A DNA stretch of 64,000 bases from Siphonodentalium dalli (Eukaryota > Mollusca > Scaphopoda > Gadilida > Siphonodentaliidae). Every line of letters begins with the position of its first letter. Positions within the stretch are counted from its first letter, which is position 1. The stretch spans positions 233,432,211 through 233,496,210 of the forward strand of contig CP136066.1 of NCBI GenBank assembly GCA_032622095.1, given 5' to 3'. Below the pieces are notes generated by a model. The model was not told the origin of the DNA and made no database searches. It saw only the letters and a list, made by a program, of their open reading frames with translations. Of this stretch, positions 60,281 through 64,000 are shown in pieces. The position numbers and the translations under genes are program-made.

Positions 60281-60531
60281 CCCTATCATGACAGGAGCCT
60301 CGCTGGTGCAGCATTAAACATCCTCTGCATTCTCTTCTATATTAAAGTCTCCCATAGGGAGCCTTTCATATATAAAAGAATGCACTGGCTTACAGGGTTA
60401 AGATAATTATTGTTAGGACAATGTATTCTCTTATATATGCAAGGCTCCCTATGGGAGACTCGCATATATATAAGAGAATGCATTGGCACAGGGTTTTCAC
60501 ATAATTTGAAGAAGATCCATTCATGGAAGGG
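60281..60531. mobile_element. hairpin-bearing element, family L, copy 2
   Basis: Left CCCTATCATGACAGGAGCCT, right CCATTCATGGAAGGG. TTAT flanks both sides (60277-60280 and 60532-60535), a TTAA-like duplication. Hairpins are at 60327-60389 (damaged) and 60418-60487. Confidence 0.8.
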
Positions 60532-60593
60532 TTATTAGACACTACAAAGAAACGAGAGAATTCATACCATTACCTGGCATATACAGTAATGCT

Positions 60594-60784
60594 CTAAGTA
60601 ATCGACTCTTTAACCACAGCAGAATTATGGGATTTAGTCGGAAATATGGCTTGTTGCCATTCATCGGAAAGCTCTCATAGAGAGCTTTCCGATGAATGGC
60701 AACAAGCCATATTTCCGATTAAATCCTGAAAAGTTACCCATAATTCTGCTGTGGTTAAAGAGTCGATTACTTAGAGCATTACTG
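60594..60784. mobile_element. family C palindromic TA element, intact copy
   Basis: 191 bp, ends CAGTAATGCTCTAAGTAATC and complement, TA on both sides. Nearly the whole length is one hairpin centred on AGCTCTCATAGAGAGCT. The left arm has a 12-bp gap against the right (TAACTTTTCAGG absent). Confidence 0.92.
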
Positions 60785-62193
60785 TAGTTACAATCTCCTA
60801 GCTGGCCCCTGCAGATTACAGTTAAATCGAACCTGGCATATAGTTACAATGTCCTAGCTAGGCCCCTGCATATTTGGGGTTTACAGTTAAATTGCACATC
60901 CGATCAAACAAGGATGACATTTATGACAAATCGAGTCTCGAATATGTATACATGTATACATCAGCCCAAACCGGTCCTCAAAAAACCAGTTTCAGCAAAC
61001 CTGGGTAACATTATAAATACCAGTTTTGTGAACCTGAAAAATTTAGTGCCCAAAACTATTGGATAAAGAATGACCAAGTGAGCAGCATTATTATGGCTGA
61101 TGGGGTCATTGTCACAAGACGTCGATCACAATCGTAGCCAGCTTTTTAAGTCGATCACAAATGTAGCCAGCTTTTCATGCGAGCCTCAATGAACAAAATT
61201 AGGTTAATCTCATTTTTTCTGAATTGATGGATGAAAAATAACTTAATTTTAATTTGATATTGATTCATCTAATAACCTGAGGTTTCCGTTCAATGATGTT
61301 AGAATGCTCGTATTATATTCCAATATAAGTTGATAAACAAAGTAAGTTTTGGAGCATGACATCGACATTTTAGTCACGAACACGATGACGTCATATTTCG
61401 TGCCATATATAGTCGTCCAGTGCATTTATGAGAAAATAGGGCTGAACCTCAAAATAATTGCAACACAAAAGTTTTTGTTTTATTTTGGTTGGGAGCATCA
61501 TATAGTATACTCAGCTAAAAATCAACAAAAATCTGAAACATGCGAAATGGCCTTTTTGAGGCAAAACGTGGCGAAAATGATGAAAATTTGGTGAAAAATG
61601 GAGATTAACATTTTTTGTTAATAACTCTTGATGTAAACATACAATTGTTATATTTTGACAATGATAAACTGTGGTACATTTGTATCCAAGATTTTATATC
61701 ATTTTATTCTATAAATATTTAATAAATTTTCGAAATTTGGGTCAAAAAGTTGAAAAATTTGCCAAAATTCAGTGAAAAATGGAAGTCTACAATAACTCTT
61801 GATGCAGTTGTAAAATTGTCATAACTGGGCTTGGAACTATTGTTATATAGTTATATCCACAATTGTGGGGTTTTTTCATGTTGTTACTACAAGCAAATAA
61901 TCAAAATATTTTAGGGTGAAAAGATGTAAAAATGACAAGAAATCAGAGAAAAATGGAATTTCACATTACATGTTTATGCATTAGAAAATTGCCATAGTTG
62001 GACTTGGACTGTTGTCACAGTTATATATGGGATTTTGCATCAATTTTGGGCCAGGTTGTGGTATCAATGACACTAAGTTGTCCATATCTTGTGGCAAAAT
62101 ATCAAAAAAAAGAGAAAAAATATAGAAATTCATTAAAAAAATATAGAATTTTGAAAAAATAATAAGTCTGGATAGATCGTTCTGATTTTCAGT
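60785..62193. other. non-coding stretch with a short duplication
   Basis: TAGTTACAATCTCCTAGCTG recurs at about 60840. From 61200 the sequence is AT-rich with no supported frame. The phrase AGTGCATTTATGAGAA near 61417 recurs at 62758 inside the pseudogene, so part may be old transposon sequence. Confidence 0.45.
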
Positions 62194-62833
62194 CTAGGCC
62201 TCCATTTCACTGTTGTCGAAAGGCTGTGTGTTCGAACAGTCAACACCTTGGCATTCCCCACAAGACATAGAACACATAATTCCATGTTTTCGGCATGTGC
62301 ACCTATTGCTTTTGCAGTCCGTTTTACATTTACAACGAATGATGTTCAGTAGTTCGTTTGGAGCTGGTGGTTCCTCGCATTTGATAGGATTAAGCCACCC
62401 ATCCTTTATTATTAATAACCTGCCATCCCCAATCAGTTGGTTCCAAATTAAGCACCTTCCGACATTGCACCTGGTGATATTGTATGTAAATGAAATCCTT
62501 TTCTACATAAAAGTCTGACCATCGATCTATATTTACAATATACGTTGATGGTCTGACACATCAGGTTACATCACCTCTGGTCGGCGCTTTGGCAACAGTG
62601 ATAAGCCTCTGAAACAAGAGTTGAGGGTCGATGTGTACAACGTCGTTGTCGATCTTGAGAGACGGAGCACTCATTATTATTGCTTGGGATGTTCGCAATA
62701 CATAACTCATAACATCTTTCCCTCCCATGTTCATAAGGATCTTCGTGTCTATTAGTTCAGTGCATTTATGAGAATAAAGTGCCAAACCTCTTGCAAGACA
62801 ATGTTTCTTAGCAGGAATAAGTCTATTAACCAA
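62194..62833 (-). pseudogene. second, deleted copy of the zinc-finger/PIN/CXC transposon gene
   Basis: On the minus strand the 90-residue frame from 62833 ends with VVHIDPQLLFQRLITVAK, the counterpart of DINPTVLLSRLIAIAQ in the copy at 30828-34838. After a break, a second frame reads EPTDWGWQ, PPAPNELLNIIRCKCKTDC, CTCRKHGIMC and CGECQGVDCSN, and ends at a TAG (62194-62196). These are the same WGW and CXC-like blocks in the same order. The PIN/XPG-like part between them and nearly all of the N-terminal region are missing. Divergence from the first copy is large, so it is a separate old family member. No inverted ends were found around it. Confidence 0.78.
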
Positions 62834-64000
62834 TTATAAACAACATACTAAAAAGGATCAAGAAAGGCGAAATTGATAAATTTTGTGAAATAAATTTAGT
62901 AAAATTTGGTAAAATACCCATTTTATAGCTTTTCAAGGATGTTTATAAAAAACTTCATTTCACATGTCCTTCCATTTATATATTCATTTTGTTGAGTACA
63001 CAATCCTGATTACAGAACAGAAAACATTTTCCAGATACGTTGAGAATTTTTCCAGTTATGTGCCTCCAAAATTGTGAATTTGTCTAATTTCGGAGCCTCA
63101 ATTTCTGAAGAATTAGCTAAAATCCATATTTTAGGGTCTAGTATTTTAAAAACTAGAGAACAATGATGGGATATCTTACTGTTGTATTAGTTGCCTCACT
63201 ATATTGTGCACAAAAAATGATTTCTTTATGCATCTATGATCGAGAAGACAAAAATATTCTTAAACAAAATGTGTGTTCCATTTGCCTTGTGACACAGAAC
63301 TGGTGTGATGAAATACCATATTTGAGGTCATACAACTCAATAAATTGATATCAATATGCCCTGTATTTCTCATAACCTCTTACGTATACTAGGTTAAATA
63401 CACTGTGCTGGAATTGCTAAACACATATGTGCCATAATCAACTTATGGCCCTATGAATCCTTTGTATTGACTCTTTCCAAAAATGCCATTTTGGACTGTT
63501 TTGTGGTGTTTTTGTCCATTTAAAATGTTTTTTTGCACAAATAGTAAACAACAATGAATAAAATTAGTGTTTAATGTGTAAAATCATTTGAACGTTCCTC
63601 CTAAAACACTTAGTGTTGGAAAAAATATTATTACATTGGTTATGCCAATCAACAGTCACTGGATTTCACATATTTTTCAAGAAACTGACTCCAAATTTGA
63701 ATGTTGATAATGGGGTAGGTGAAATCACAAAGGCTATGATCTTGTCACCATATTCTAGTCATTGGAGACAAAGAGTTGTTTTATTCCAGTTTGTGCAGAT
63801 TATTCTTGCATGGTAAACAGTTTAGTACTTTAATAATTATTAGATGTTTATTTAGAACTTTATCAGCATGTTATATAGAACCAGCCAGAAATAATGATTC
63901 GCCATTTCGCCATTGATTTACAACAAAAAGTATCGTAGCTCTAAATATGAACATCAAAACAGGAAGCAGTTTACTCTGTATGAAAGAATAACGTTTGTAG
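62834..64000. other. AT-rich non-coding stretch, nothing recognised
   Basis: Only short frames without recognisable domains. No HDAC11 exon 4 was seen. Confidence 0.4.

Noticed and set aside
49475-64000. Further HDAC11 exons (expected next: region before the catalytic His pair)
   Set aside because: I looked for the expected motifs with splice sites and saw none, so none is annotated.

Overview
This is a eukaryotic window, AT-rich and dense in repeats. It is most probably from a mollusc or another lophotrochozoan. The evidence is a spliced metazoan gene with introns above 20 kb, many minisatellites, LINE remnants and stacked foldback transposons. The mollusc assignment is an inference from the repeat style and cannot be proved from the window. 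I saw no operons, ribosome binding sites, rRNA, tRNA or CRISPR.

The one conserved host gene is the 5' part of histone deacetylase 11 (HDAC11, class IV) on the + strand. Three coding exons join in frame with good splice sites (24208-24245, 27606-27766, 49374-49474) and encode the first 100 residues. Later exons, including the catalytic centre, must lie beyond the window. Intron 1 is about 3.4 kb and intron 2 about 21.6 kb.

Intron 2 holds a 5.29-kb DNA transposon (30010-35297) with about 135-bp terminal inverted repeats and a 5-bp target duplication. It carries a decayed gene for an uncharacterised protein with zinc-finger, PIN/XPG-like and CXC-like cysteine-rich regions. The same intron holds a 9.3-kb minisatellite (36735-46050) and two hAT-type non-autonomous elements. 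A second, internally deleted relative of the transposon gene is at 62194-62833 on the minus strand.

The most distinctive signal is a modular hairpin of about 68 bp with nearly perfect arms starting CCAATGCATTCTCTTATATA. At least 17 copies occur, nearly always as a pair in opposite orientation. They sit inside at least four families of small elements with different ends: TGTGACCCGCC, CCCTTTACCCAACA, CCCTTTCAGTGCC and CCCTTTCATGATGG. Three of these families use TTAA or TTAA-like targets, as piggyBac elements do. One copy lies inside another palindromic element (CAGTAATG ends, TA target), which lies inside a third foldback element.

Layout: 1-9.0 kb holds a large inverted GTC/GAC trinucleotide block, several minisatellites and two hairpin elements. 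9-15 kb holds a LINE remnant and several foldback elements. 15-24 kb holds minisatellites, a LINE reverse-transcriptase remnant and inserted elements with exact target duplications. 24-49.5 kb is HDAC11 with its repeat-filled introns. 49.5-64 kb, presumably intron 3 or beyond, holds nested foldback elements and minisatellites. The long open frames inside minisatellites are not treated as genes.
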